Part shown: piece after piece, positions 42,300 to 53,085 of the stretch | How the letters are laid out: each line of letters starts with the position of its first letter | Position numbering within the stretch: the stretch's first letter is position 1 | NCBI GenBank assembly: GCA_022606425.2 | Contig: JAHDVF020001261.1 | Span: 62,001 to 126,000 of the forward strand | Direction of reading: 5' to 3' | Length of the DNA stretch: 64,000 nt | From: Lepidostoma basale | Lineage: Eukaryota; Arthropoda; Insecta; Trichoptera; Lepidostomatidae | The notes under the pieces: model-generated | The model's database searches: none | Told to the model about the DNA's origin: nothing | Seen by the model: only the letters and a program-made list of their open reading frames with translations | Made by a program: the position numbers and the translations under genes

Positions 42300-42722
42300 A
42301 GAAAAAAATAGGGTATTTTATCTTGTTGTTTATATTCTGTCGGAGAATGGACAGCATCATGTATTTTTATACGCTATATAACAGGAATGTTGTGCGGCAA
42401 CTAACTGTTCTTGAAAGTTTTCCGGGAAGGATTTTCTACTTCTCCCGACACTTCGTTTTCCGTTAATTTTACATTGGATAATAAGTCGCAGCTCTTTGTA
42501 TTAATCGTTTCTCATAATGTGCCCGAAATATTTCTGCGCTTTATGGTCTTGATAATTTATTTTTCATTCTTCATTATCTGCAGTTCTACTTCCTTTGTGA
42601 CTCTCTCTGTCAAAGATATGTATTTTAGATATTCTATGATATATCCGCATTTTAAAGGCATTCGGCTTTTTGGTGATAGCTTTTGCCAAGGTCCATGTTT
42701 CATGCCGTAGAACATGACGGGT
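42300..42722 (-). pseudogene. degenerate RTE-like fragment, family D type
   Basis: On the minus strand: VLYGMKHGPWQKLSPKS, YIIEYLKYISLTERVTKEVE and IMKNEK..IIKTIKRRNI. This parallels LLYG.E.WTL......EMW..RR.L.I.WT.RVTN.EVL and L..TIK.RK.. of RTE-like elements. Strongly decayed, no tail identified. Confidence 0.5.
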
Positions 42723-42728
42723 ACTTTC

Positions 42729-42868
42729 TAACTAACTAACTAACCTTCACGCCGTCTCCCCGAAAGGGTAGGCAGAAAGAATGGGCTGCCACACCTTAAT
42801 CGATGCGGCACTCCATCCTTCTCTTTTCGCCATCGCGAGAGACGCGGTGTGATGGGTTGCGAACCTCA
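42729..42868 (-). mobile_element. mini-RTE-A derivative, copy 2
   Basis: Preceded by the tail ACTAACTAACTAACC. Terminal block TTCACGCCGTCTCCCCGAAA GGGTAGGC to GGGCTGCCACACC, then TTAATCGATGCGGCACTCC and GACGCGGTGTGATGGGTTGC, ending at GAACCTCAG. It has the same internal junction as copy 1 within a base or two. It is slightly 5'-truncated, as expected for retrotransposition. Confidence 0.8.
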
Positions 42869-42986
42869 GTACTTTAAATTTTTTAAATGAAATAAAACCT
42901 AGTTGTTTACACTTTTGAGCTAATTCTTCGAATGTATACATTTTCTTCGAGAGAACAATCATTCACCATCCGTGAGAATTTCGGCG

Positions 42987-43215
42987 ACCTTTGTGGCAGA
43001 GTGGTAAGAGCTCTGGCTTCCATACCGAAGGTCCCGGGTTCGATTCCCGGCGATGGCAGTGTGTTTGTCACACTGTCTTTGGTCTGGTGTAGAATTCACG
43101 TGACAATAAAATGGCGATAGATTGGCTACCTATCACATGTCACGAGAATCAATATAATAGCTAAAAAAATAAATTGTATAGAGTAATTGGGTTCAAACGA
43201 CCTATTGTATACATA
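42987..43215 (+). mobile_element. SINE S1, copy f, most complete
   Basis: tRNA-like head: A box TGGCAGAGTGGTAAGAG (42994-43010) and B box GGTTCGATTCC (43037-43047), flanked by CCGGG/CCCGG as a T-arm stem. Body: CACTGTCTTTGGTCTGGTGT, AGAATTCACGTGACAATAAA, ATGGCGATAGATTGGCTACC, TATCACATGTCACGAGAATC. 3' block: AATTGGGTTCAAACGACCTA, TTGTATAC. About 230 bases, likely transcribed by RNA polymerase III and mobilised by a LINE not identified here. Confidence 0.85.
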
Positions 43216-43460
43216 AAAAAATAATAGTAAAAAAAAGAACTAAACAGTAGAAAAACAGTATTCAATTACAAAAAAATTAACAATTGTGAAATTCCAGTCC
43301 GAAGGCCATAAGTTAGACAAGTGTTTTTATTTGTAAGCATCTGATATATTAGAAAAAAATAAAACCCTTTGTATTAAACCATGGTATGGTTATTATAATT
43401 GATGCCTTATACTGACTTTGTTTCGCTTCGACCCAAGCTTTATCAGGGCAAAAGATAGAC

Positions 43461-44267
43461 TTGATAAGGTTTGCTGACGATATTGCTATGGTTGCTGAAA
43501 GTGAGGAGGAACTGCAGGGGGCCTTAGCAACTTTGCAAGGCATTCTTCAAGATAGCTACAACATGAAGATAAATAAAGACAAAACAAAGCTGCTGACTGT
43601 AGGCCGAACGCAGCATCAGATGAGAGTAGTGATGTCAGGAGTTTCACTAAAGAACACCAAGGAGTTTGTCGACCTCGGGAACAAAATAACATGGGACGGT
43701 CGGCCTAAGAGCGAGGTCAACAGCCGTATACATCAGGCTAGGTTTGCATTTAATAAAAGGCCGAAAATAATGGTTGGTGGACGTGCGCTGCTCACTTTTC
43801 GTGCACATATCGAGAGGATTTGTGGCATTGCACTGAGGATGATGGGGTTCATCGTCCGGACCGGAAGAGTTTTCAGGGATCCCAATGTGCTTAGAGTCCT
43901 ATACAACGCATTGGTTCGGAGCAGGCTCGAAAGTGGTTCTGTGATATGGAGTCCTCACGAGGCGAGATATTCCGTTATGCTGGAGAGGGTTCAGAAAAAA
44001 TTTCTGAGGTATCTCTACATGAGGGAGTATGGTAGTTATCCGTGGCTCTATCCCACGGCATTTCTTCTGGGAATGCTCGGAACCAATTCTTTACAGCTTC
44101 GAAGAGATGGACATCTAATAACCCATGTCTTCAGATTAATTAGGGGATACTTTGAGAACTCGGCCGTACTGGAGGATGTTGGTCTTTTTGCCCCGATAGA
44201 TGTCTCCGACAGCAACAGCACAGATTGTTTTACCTACCGGCCGCCAGAACCAATCTGCCTCTGGTGA
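43461..44267 (+). pseudogene. chimeric open frame: RTE-C RT fused to Jockey thumb
   Basis: A 268-codon frame that reads through the insertion point by chance. Residues 1 to about 112 come from C2 (IRFADDIAM onward); the rest is J2 (HIERICGIALRMMGFIVRTG, RVQKKFLRYLYMREYGSYPW). Both parts are fragments of different RT families, so the join is accidental, with no sign of selection for a fusion protein. Confidence 0.8.
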
Positions 44268-44534
44268 CACCGGTGGGAAGAGCAATTAGTCTGCTGAACG
44301 CGGTCTCCTCGGAGATCGACGTCTTTCATGTTAGTGAAAGTACGTTCAGGGGGCAAATACTATTGACTTTGGAAAATATCTTGTCTTCCTAATGTCGAAC
44401 CATCTCTAATGCGTTCCTGGTACTTTGTTGTATTTTTATAATATTTTACCTGTACTTAATAGATGCCTTAAACATTTTCCTATTTGTAATGTCTATTGAG
44501 TTAATAAACTGATTTGATTTGATTTGATTTGATC
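43797..44534 (+). mobile_element. Jockey-like retrotransposon J2, strongly 5'-truncated
   Basis: 738 bases: the C-terminal 155 codons of the Jockey RT, a 3' UTR very similar to J1 (TTAGTGAAAGTACGTTCAGG, GAGTTAATAAACTGATTTGA) and a (TGATT)n tail ending at 44534. It lies exactly between GCTGCTCA and CATATGCAG, which are contiguous in family C copy C1. No long target duplication. Confidence 0.85.
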
Positions 44535-44750
44535 ATATGCAGATTTTAAAAGAGCCGCACAAGACAGGGAAGAATGGAAGAGAAGAATAGAAAAAAATGC
44601 TGCAAATCAATCCCAGGATTGAAACTTTCTAACTAAATAATAATGATATTAAATATCTAGCCCTGGTGAAGCTTTGATCCAAGCGAAACAAGATAGCATC
44701 AATTAAAATTACCATACCGTGGTTAAATATAAAGCGTTTTATTTTTTTTT

Positions 44751-45344
44751 ACCTAAACATTTTAAATGTCTTACCCCAGAGTGAGTGCTTCTTATGAAAA
44801 ATGAATATTTTAATCATCTGTATAATTAATATGCATAGTTAATATGTTTCACCTTTTTAAAGCCAAGTTTAAAATAACGCGTTTTTCGGTTTCAATAAAC
44901 CGGTTTTTGATTCTTGAATATAACACTTAATGTCTGACGGTGTATTGAGAACTTCCCTGGCTGAGTTCGCCTACACTTGGTTGGGAACACATTATCCAAA
45001 AATGGACTTCTTAATGGCAAAATTATTCAGATTGAGTTCCAAAGCGATAAACCTGCAATTTACATGGGTTATTTGTTACAATATATTCTGAAATTTTGTG
45101 TCGACGTATTTTTATAAATATAAGGTTATATATTTTATCGTTTGTTTTACATATGAAAGTATTATACATATGCATTTATTCTGTTTGAAATTATTTTCTG
45201 GCTTTAAAAAAATAAGGCAATATACTCGTACATATATTCTTGTTCATTTTTTTTTAATAAATTATAAATAATAAAAATTAAAATATGTTGTGAAAAATCT
45301 TTTAAAGTGTATATTTAGTTAAAATCCACTAATTTTTGTGTCTT
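44751..45344. other. AT-rich, nothing recognised
   Basis: No feature seen apart from the block shared with Q2 at its right edge. Confidence 0.45.
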
Positions 45345-45400
45345 CGACCGGTTTCGGCAGCTCGTTGCCATCTTATGATGAGATGAAGTCCAGAAGAATT
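45345..45400 (-). repeat. hammerhead-type structured repeat Q4
   Basis: Minus strand: CATAAGA (for CTGATGA), T, GGCAACGAGCTGCC (4-bp stem), GAAAC, ACCGGT, GTC (45348-45346) GAAG. The catalytic boxes after stem II are intact; the upstream box is mutated. Confidence 0.45.
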
Positions 45401-46061
45401 TAAAATCAATTATTAACAACATATTTTTATTTTCATTATTTCAAATAAATTACAACGGCTTCGATTTCATCCTGGTAGTTCACTTGAATGAAAAAAAATA
45501 TATACTTTTAAAATAAATTTATTGTAATAGTTGACCGAATCAATTTTGTCACTTTTTTTGTGATTCAGATAATTTACATAAATCAGAGGGCATTTTAATA
45601 CAATTACCGTAAAAATTAAGCCTAAGACAAGTTAATACAATAGACAGTATTAATATTTAGAATATTTAGATCATTAAAGAAGGAAGGATTGATAAATAAT
45701 AGTGTCAGAGATTAGCAAAAAGAATTAGCTAGCGATACATATTTTGTTTTATTTTGGTGGGGTTACAAGGTCCAAGTAGTGACAACAAATAGTACAAACT
45801 TGAACTGGTTTACAGAAATTGTGGGATTGGTGGGAGTCGATACTTTTTAACAGAACAGAGATAAGACTGTAAATTATTTGGAAATGTTATATTTCGGAGT
45901 AAAATATCTAATGGTAATGCTCTGATAATAGAATATTACACATAATTAATTTCGTTTGTAGTATGAAAGTGGATTCAATTAGTTATTATAATGAAAAATT
46001 CTTCACATTAATGAAGCAATTGAATGTTAATTTAATACATGAAGTAATCCATAAAATATAA
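45401..46061. other. AT-rich, nothing recognised
   Basis: No feature seen. Confidence 0.5.
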
Positions 46062-46063
46062 TA

Positions 46064-47298
46064 TAAGGTCCTTACATATGAAATTGGCGTTTTGCCGTAC
46101 TGGCAACTTTGATCTCAAATATCTTCTCTTTTGTTAGGAATTCCAAATTCAAATTTATACAGCTATTTACTCAAGTATTTGTGTTTCGAAAATTATAATT
46201 CATTTGTTTTTTCCTCAATTGTTTTTTTTCTTTGCGTCACTCAGTTTACAAAATGGAAAACTTGAAATATCGTGTTATTTACGAGTACGAGTTCCACCGT
46301 GGCACCAGTGCTGCAGAAACGGCTCGAAGGATTAATGATGTGTATGGCGACGGTGCCGCAAAAGAAAACACAGTGCGTTTTTGGTTCCAACGTTTTCGTT
46401 CTGGAAATTTCGACCTGCAGAACAAGCCCCGTGGACGGCCGGAGACCAAAGTTGATAATGAAGAATTGAAGGCTATTGTGGAAGCGGATCCATCGCGAAC
46501 CACGTCCGAGTTAGCTGCAGGCTGCGGTGTTAGTGATAAAACTGTTTTAATCCACTTGAAGCAAATTGGGAAGGTGAAAAAGCTTGAAAGGTGGGTACCT
46601 CACGAATTGAGTGAAGCAAATCAACAAACGCGCGTTGACTGCTGCGTTGCATTACTCAACCGGCACAATAATGAAGGGATTTTGAATCGAACCTGTGATG
46701 AAAAGTGGATCCTGTATGATAATCAGAAATGCTAGCGAAAATTGACTCCAAAAAATTTACTTGTGAGCGTTTGGTGGACTAGTGCTGGTGTCGTTCACTA
46801 CAGCTGTCTCAAATCTAGCCAGACGATTACGGCAGATGTCTATTGTCAGCAACTGCAAACCATGATGGAAAAGTTAGCTGCTAAACAACGGAGGCTGGTT
46901 AATCGCTCTAGGCCAGTGCTGCTTCATGATAACGCTAGACCACACACTGCACAACAGACGGCTACCAAATTAGAAGAGCTTAAATTGGAATGTCTAAGAC
47001 ATTCACCGTACTTTCCGGACCTTGCCCCAACAGATTAATATTTTTTTCGAAATTTGGATAACTTCTTGCAAGGGAAAAAATTCAACTCCGATGGGGCAGT
47101 CCAAACCGACTTCAAAGATTTTATTGATTCCCGTCCGAATGTTTTTTTTAGTAAAGGGACGATGAACTACCTATGAGATGGCAAAAGTGCATAGATAGCA
47201 ATGGTACATACTTTGATTAAATTAATATATTATATTTAAAAAAAATCAACTTTATGTTCCTCCCATACAAAACGCCAATTTCATATGTAAGGACCTAA
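46064..47298 (+). mobile_element. mariner element Mar1, both ends present
   Basis: 1235 bases between TA duplications (46062-46063, 47299-47300). Inverted ends of about 30 bases: T[TA]AGGTCCTTACATATGAAA and TTGGCGTTTTG, at 46064-46097 and 47266-47298. It encodes a single broken transposase. Shorter than a typical 1.3-kb mariner because of an internal deletion. Confidence 0.93.
46253..47220 (+). pseudogene. mariner transposase (Mar1), inactivated
   Basis: The start ATG at 46253 gives MENLKYRVIYEYEFHRG. It is preferred over the in-frame ATG at 46232 because family proteins begin here. The DNA-binding half has two helix-turn-helix segments (SAAETARRINDVYG..N, TTSELAAGCGVSDKTVLIHL). Catalytic D,D34D: CDEKWILYDN, LLHDNARPHT and, after exactly 34 residues, PTD. 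Breaks: after LYDNQKC a stop and missing codons (about 20 residues between the first aspartate block and LTPKNLLVSVWW); a TAA straight after PTD (47036); a shift near 47160. SETMAR-like mariner; subfamily not decided. Confidence 0.92.
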
Positions 47299-47300
47299 TA

Positions 47301-49129
47301 TAATATATTAAATTTAACATGTCGAAATTTATCAATAAAGTTTTTTATTCATAAATAACTAATTGAGGGCTAATCATTACAAAGCTGTCAAGTATCAATA
47401 AAATCAAATTTGAGTTTTCGATCCCAATTGGTGTCGAACATAAAGGATAATAACAGTGAAAATGTGCTAAGTGATTGAATAATATAGTGTGCTTCCAACT
47501 TTACATTAATTATGGCATTCGTGCTACATGACACATATTTCAACTGTTTTTTAATATATTTCGCCTCTTTGCAAGAATAACGTGACATTTCGAAATTCAA
47601 ATCCGTCGTGTTCAACATTATTTTCTACAAAAACATGGTATTTTTAAAGTGAAAAACAGAGAATTTATGAGGGAAAGAGATATATTAAACAGTGGTATAT
47701 TGTGTTGTGACGTTGTCTCTTTCAGACGGGTATCTTGATTCATTTAAAAAAAAAAACAATTTCGAGATAACACATTATTCTTGCAAAAAGGCGATTTGTA
47801 TTAATTTCATGTTTATAGTAAACCATTTAGCACATTTGTAATAAATAGCAGTCAATCAGTTAGCCTTTTGCTATTCCAATACATTTTCAAAATTTTATAT
47901 GTGACTTTTTTATTCAACAATTAAAAATGCAGTGCTTTCTTGAACGTGACAAAGGTCATAGAAAAATAAGTTTCTATCATTGTTCTATACGTATACTCAA
48001 TACAAAGTCTATCATATTTTTTCAAGAATCGATAAATATATTTCTTATTCTACGACGCCAAAATACCTAAAAAGTTTTTTTCGATATTTCAGGGTACATG
48101 TTATTCCTGTTAATTAAGAAGTTGCATGCTGTTTTTGTTATATAAAAAAAACTGCGACGGAAGCAACGGAAACCATTTGTGACATTTACGGTGATATACT
48201 GCATAATAGGAAGTGCCAACATTGGTTCAAAAAAATTCGAACGGGCAATCTGTACATGGTAGTCTAAACATATAAATAATAATCTTAGTCCAGTGTTGGG
48301 CATACAAGTAGGCCTCCCTGTTCGACTTACACAACTCTATCTCTCGCCACTCCATTGATTTCCTGCCATTGACCTCCTGCCACTCGTCATGTTGGTCGAG
48401 TTTCTGTACTTTTTTTGTGAACATTGTTTCAAATCCTGATGTAAGTATTTGGAGGATTCATATGTCAATTTTTTTTCAGGTGGTTTGGAAATCATTTAGA
48501 CTTAATAATACAGGACACTTAACCAAAAGAAGCCTATGTAAGACCCTGCTTACATTCAATATCCGATTCTTAATTATCTTCTCCAAGCTTGAGCATATGT
48601 CTCAGATATATATGTTCATCAAATATTTCAATAATCCATCTCAATAGTTTATTATGAGTTATACAAATAACCAAACCTTTTATTTTATTATTGTACAAAG
48701 TTTTATTTGTTTCGAAGGGTACTCGAAACTCACAACTCATCAACTGTTCATCTCATGTACTAACACATCTTTCATCTCTGAAAACTACAATTACTTCATT
48801 AATACACCTACAGTTCGGATAAATTGTCAAAGGAGTTAAAGCAAATGTAGAAGAACAGAAATTACAGGGTATTCCGAAGTGTGTTGTATTTCAAACACGC
48901 CGGATTACAATAAATTGAGTGAATTAAATGTTAATTAGTTGTATTTTTCTTTAAGACTTACAAAGCAAGTGTTTGCCTCGGGAATGGAAGGTAAATAAAA
49001 TTCTTAATATCGAGATGGTGACTATTATTATATCCAGCCCTAGATTGTTTGAAAATATTGCATATAAAATATATATGGTATTCTTGTTAAAAATACATTA
49101 TTGATCCAGTTTCTTCTTGTGTAAATCAT
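47301..49129. other. AT-rich; short retroelement-like stretch at 48288-48410
   Basis: CCAGTGTTGGGCATACAAGT and AGGCCTCCCTGTTCGACTTA resemble RTE 3' ends known from insects (inverted). The rest has no recognisable feature. Confidence 0.4.
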
Positions 49130-49691
49130 TGTAACATGCACGCTCGTCGGTTTTTCCGACTTATCGCCTTTTAGTATTTGATTAATTTGGTTATGCCATT
49201 TTTCCTTGCTCTTCCACGGCTTCTCTTTCCACTCACACTCATCGTATACAATATTTTACGCATTCTTATCTCGTCCATTCGTTCTATATGTCCAACCCCT
49301 CTCAGGGATCCTTTTTTAATTTTACTAATGAAGCAATCATCTGCCCTACAATTCTTCGTTCGGTATTCTATCATATATCGTTTTATCGCACATTATTCTC
49401 AGTGATCTCATTTCTACGTAATTTATCCTACTTTTATTCTTCTTTTGCCAGCTCCAAGCTTCACTTCCATACATAAGTGTTGGCACTAAAACTCCAATAT
49501 TTACTGCCATCTGTCAAACATAAATGTCAACCACGTGAATAGTTGAAGAATATAAGATACTGTAGCGTACATGACACGATGTAGGAGTGTAGAGGAAGCG
49601 AGAGAAGTATGGCAGGATACAATTATGGGGTAATACATTCTTTCTGCCTAGCCCTTCGAGGAAATGGCGTGAGGTTAGTTCATTAGTTAGA
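49130..49691 (+). mobile_element. RTE-A copy A6 with inverted 5' part
   Basis: 49556-49691 (plus): CATGACACGATGTAGG (CMTRC), GGAAGCGAGAGAAGT, terminal codons and GGCGTGAGGTTAGTTC tail. 49130-49513 (minus): the segment just upstream in the element, from AVN.GVLVPTLMYGSEAW to NRRACM, in opposite orientation. The two pieces meet at the same element coordinate (GCATG). This is the layout expected from twin priming. About 40 bases between them are unassigned. Both pieces have stops. Confidence 0.7.
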
Positions 49692-51939
49692 AAACAAAGG
49701 TGTAATACCATAAAAATATGCAGTAAATTTTATTGTATTATACATTGTTATATTATTATTACAAAAGTTTTTTTTTTAATATTTAGTCAAAGGGAGCAGC
49801 ATGACTTTGTTTAGACTATACAATTTGAGCTCACAACAGGGGTATTTCTCACCCGCCTCCCCTGAAATCCAATCAGACGGATTCCAAAGGCCCGTTCCAA
49901 TTTCAAACTTAATCTGTTCTCTTAAATCTTGTTCGATCTCCTTCCACTTCATCGCTTTAGCGGACAGCGATGGATGTTAAGGGGTTCTTCGTTTTATTTC
50001 CGTCCTTTTAATTAATTAATTATTTCATAAGTATTTTTTAACAATAATATAGATTCTTAGATGATATTATCTACCTCGACCAAGGAAAAATTCTTTATGT
50101 TATAAACAAGATATAAAGACGCTAGAATATTGAGGACAATACTTAATAAAATTCAAATATTCTTTGAGAATTGCTATTAAATTTCAAATACACATTACAA
50201 TTAAGTAAAAGTTCGAAATAACGGGGCCGTGGACATTATCATCACCAACAGGATAAATACCGGATAGATAAAGCGGAGAAAACTTTCAGGAATGCTCTAC
50301 GACAAGCGAATACCGAATCACGTAAACGGGGTGGAATTCCTCTGTTTTTACGAGATTTTCTACCTTAAAAATAATGTTTACTATACAATGATGGTGTTCC
50401 TACCGAATCACGTAAACGGGATGGTATTCCTCTCTTTTACGAGATTTTCTACCTTAAAAAAAATGTTCACTATACAATGGTCATCAGTAATAAGTTTTGA
50501 TTTGGAATGTGAATCTGTGCTTTCAAACGCGTTTAAAATTTGACAATTGACTTGTATTCTGACTAGACAGTTTATAACTAAAACAAACAAAAGGAAATTT
50601 AGTTATAAAACAAACAGTTTATAACTAAAACATTCAGAAACCGGGCATGCGCAATGCGCTTGTCTACAGGCATGTGCAAACGATTCATATTTCTCTCTCA
50701 CTCTCTTGCATTAAAAATATTCTCGATCTATATTTGATTACATTTGGGTTTTTGCCTATTTATATAATGACCAAAACATTTTCGAATGTGCTTTAAATGA
50801 TCAATATCACAATGGCAAAATTATAACGATTGTGGTTTAAAAAGTATAAACAAAGCATCTAATGAACAATAGTGATAAGTAATAAAAAATATATATTAAT
50901 TCCGCACGGCACTTTAACATAACCAGTACTGCGATGTCTTCCAAACTAACCGGTAGCACGTAGTTTGTTAACAATGGCGCAAATAGGTAATCTTTGCAAT
51001 CATACAGGTATTCCTGTATACATCTACATCTCATTGAAAGAGAAACAAAAAATATTTGGTTTCAAATTATCTTCGAATAGAGTAATTCAAGTGCTATTTT
51101 GAGTTAGTGTTCGCTACCATGTACTCTAGTTGTATACGAGTATGTACTTTTTATATTTTGTTGGTTTCTTTTTCAATGCAATGTTAAAGCGCCGTGGTCC
51201 GTTTTCCCGAGCGGAATATGTTTCCTTTCGTGAATCCTATTTACTGTTGGGTTATTTACTATTGCGTTTTAGTGTATAATTGATATTTTTTAGTTTGTAA
51301 ACGTACATAAAATAATATTATATTTTTTCTGATAAATTTCTGAATAAACATTTTTTTGTATAAATGATGATGTATCAGATGAATAAGGTAGAACTAATTA
51401 TTCTTATTCATTAAAAATCGTAACACAAAATTACAGTGTGGAAATTTCAACTCCCTCAATTCATTCGGTCACGATTCGGGTTATTCAGTTTAAAATCTTT
51501 ATTTTTGATAATAGAGGTGAAGTGTAAACTTTCTCCGTAGAATTACAAAAACAAATAATTATTCTTGACTCGTCAGAATGTATTCGATGGCTTGTACCAA
51601 TCAAAATAATTAATGATATATTTCGTACAGCCCGAGAAACTTGCAAACGACAGATGTTACAAAGTTTCCGACCGTATTGATCGAGTTTCTATTGTACGTC
51701 TCAAATAATGAACTGGCATTACAATAACCTTTTTTGGATCTTGACTTTGCATCCAGACCAGCAAGGATCCATACCGGACTTGTAAATCCTTACGCCATAT
51801 CTTAAAAAATGTCAAAAATCTTCTAAATTAAAATTCATAAAACTTTTTTTAAAATTTAGATTTAAGCCGTTATCATCAATTTCTCTGCTTAAAACTAAAA
51901 CAAATAAAATATTCTATTCGATTGATAATCAGAATCAGT
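49692..51939. other. AT-rich, no gene recognised
   Basis: Contains the 90-bp tandem pair at 50311-50479 and a duplicated AAAACAAACAGTTTATAACT / AGTTTATAACTAAAACA around 50570-50630. A less AT-rich patch at 49850-49990 is unclassified. Confidence 0.45.
50311..50479 (+). repeat. 90-bp tandem duplication, two units
   Basis: TACCGAATCACGTAAACGGG to ACTATACAATG at 50311-50390 recurs at 50401-50479 with a handful of differences and small indels. Confidence 0.85.
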
Positions 51940-52045
51940 TCTTCTTCTTCTTTTGTGTGCTTGTGAAATATTGCCTCCTCCACTGTCTCATATCCCTGGC
52001 CATCCCTCTCAATTTCCAGGTTTTTACAGTTTATCTCAGTCCTCT
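51940..52045 (-). mobile_element. RTE-like 3' stub with GAA tail
   Basis: Minus-strand KTWKLRGMARDMRQWRRQYF followed by AAAAGAAGAAGAAGAACTG. Resembles the .MA.DR..WR terminus of RTE-like elements; too short to assign to a family. Confidence 0.45.
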
Positions 52046-52159
52046 TACATGCACCGTTATTCGAAATGTAAAGAGAACCAAATAAATAAGTTTTTTTGAC
52101 AAAACGTCTATCATTATTTATTTAAAACTACCTAGTAATATGTCAATAATATATTTTGA

Positions 52160-52280
52160 AATAAATCGACTGGTTTCGATTTTGTCCTTGTATAAAGACG
52201 TTTTTAAAATGAAAAATATATTTTTCCAATACATAATATGAAATTTTCACGTCAGCTGTTTCACCAATCAAATAAAATTT
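52160..52280. repeat. Penelope-like / Q-type remnants
   Basis: ATCGACTGGTTTCGATTTTG (52164) keeps the GAAACCAGTCGA half of a Q core. CACGTCAGCTGTTTCACCAA (52249) keeps the stem III/GAAAC half of a P core. Neither has stem II. Confidence 0.35.
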
Positions 52281-53085
52281 TGCATTTTATAATATCGCCA
52301 AAACAATTTATATAAATAAAAAACTTTGTATTCGAATGAAAAATTATAAATGTGTTGGTTAACATGGATAAATCAATTCTACACGTACTTTATGATACAT
52401 TTTTAAGTTTTAGAAAATGGTTGATAATCACAGCTTTAAATAGGCGGTACGTTTGAATGCACAAGGTAACGCCGTCACGTATTACACCCTATTAGACCTT
52501 TTAGCTGTACTTTACATCTGTTAAATAAGTCCTTTAAATTGTTAATAGGGACTTCATTTGCTCGCTTGAGTAAGCACGTACCTACATTCACAAGTAAAGT
52601 AATAATTTAAAACCAAGCACACCCATTAACCCCCATTTAGAAAACCGCTAAATAAATAAATTATACAAGCTGGAACTTTTTGGAAGATTTCTAATTTTTA
52701 CTTGAGTGCATTTTGACTACAGAGATATTTAAATAAGTGGAAAATTTCAGAACGCAATTATAAATTTGATAAGATTTATTTATAAACAAAAATAAACCCT
52801 AATAGAGGAATTAAAGAATTAACCAACTATGTTTCGGATAGTTCTCATACCGTTTGTATTTTCATATACCATACACAGATAAGGAAAAATGGAGTTAATA
52901 TAAATATATAAAGGTAATTGTTATTTCATTAGGATTATATAGGCAATGGGAATATATTTAAAAATATATATTATTTGGTATTTTAGTTTATACGCTAGTT
53001 AGTTTTTAATGTTATTTATTTAATTTCTGTCTAGTTAGTTTTTAATGTTATTTAATAAAATAAAATCACTCTTCTGCAATAATAA
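52281..53085. other. AT-rich, nothing recognised
   Basis: Short direct repeat CTAGTTAGTTTTTAATGTTA at 52995 and 53031. Confidence 0.45.

Larger units (their letters stand above)
43447..44658 (+). pseudogene. RTE-like family C copy C2, inside T1, split by J2
   Basis: Left piece 43447-43796: GQKIDLIRFADDIAMVAESE, LQGALATLQGIL, MKINKDKTKLLTVG, EFVDLGNKITWDGRPKSEVN. This is the RT palm with FADD and the following strand. After RIHQARFAFNKR about 0.4 kb present in C1 is deleted, and the VGGRALL bases follow. Right piece 44535-44658: ADFKRAAQDREEWKRRIEKN to NQSQD and stop, then a TAATAATGATATTAAATAT tail. Confidence 0.8.
43352..44750. mobile_element. foldback element T1, arms about 90 bp, filled by C2 and J2
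   Basis: Left arm 43352-43446 and right arm 44659-44750 are inverted copies, roughly 75-80% alike by eye: GGTATGGTTATTATAATTGA / the complement of TCAATTAAAATTACCATACC, and GTTTCGCTTCGACCCAAGCT / the complement of AGCTTTGATCCAAGCGAAAC. The arms would be almost adjacent (CAGGGC / GCCCTG) without the retrotransposon between them, so T1 was originally a MITE of about 190 bp. Confidence 0.65.

Noticed and set aside
42994..43047. Candidate functional tRNA gene
   Set aside because: A and B boxes are good, but the acceptor and anticodon arms do not form and the same head is followed by the same body at seven other places: a SINE.
43461..44267. Apparent 268-codon single protein
   Set aside because: It is a read-through between two different retrotransposon fragments joined by insertion; both sides are truncated, so it is not a domesticated gene.
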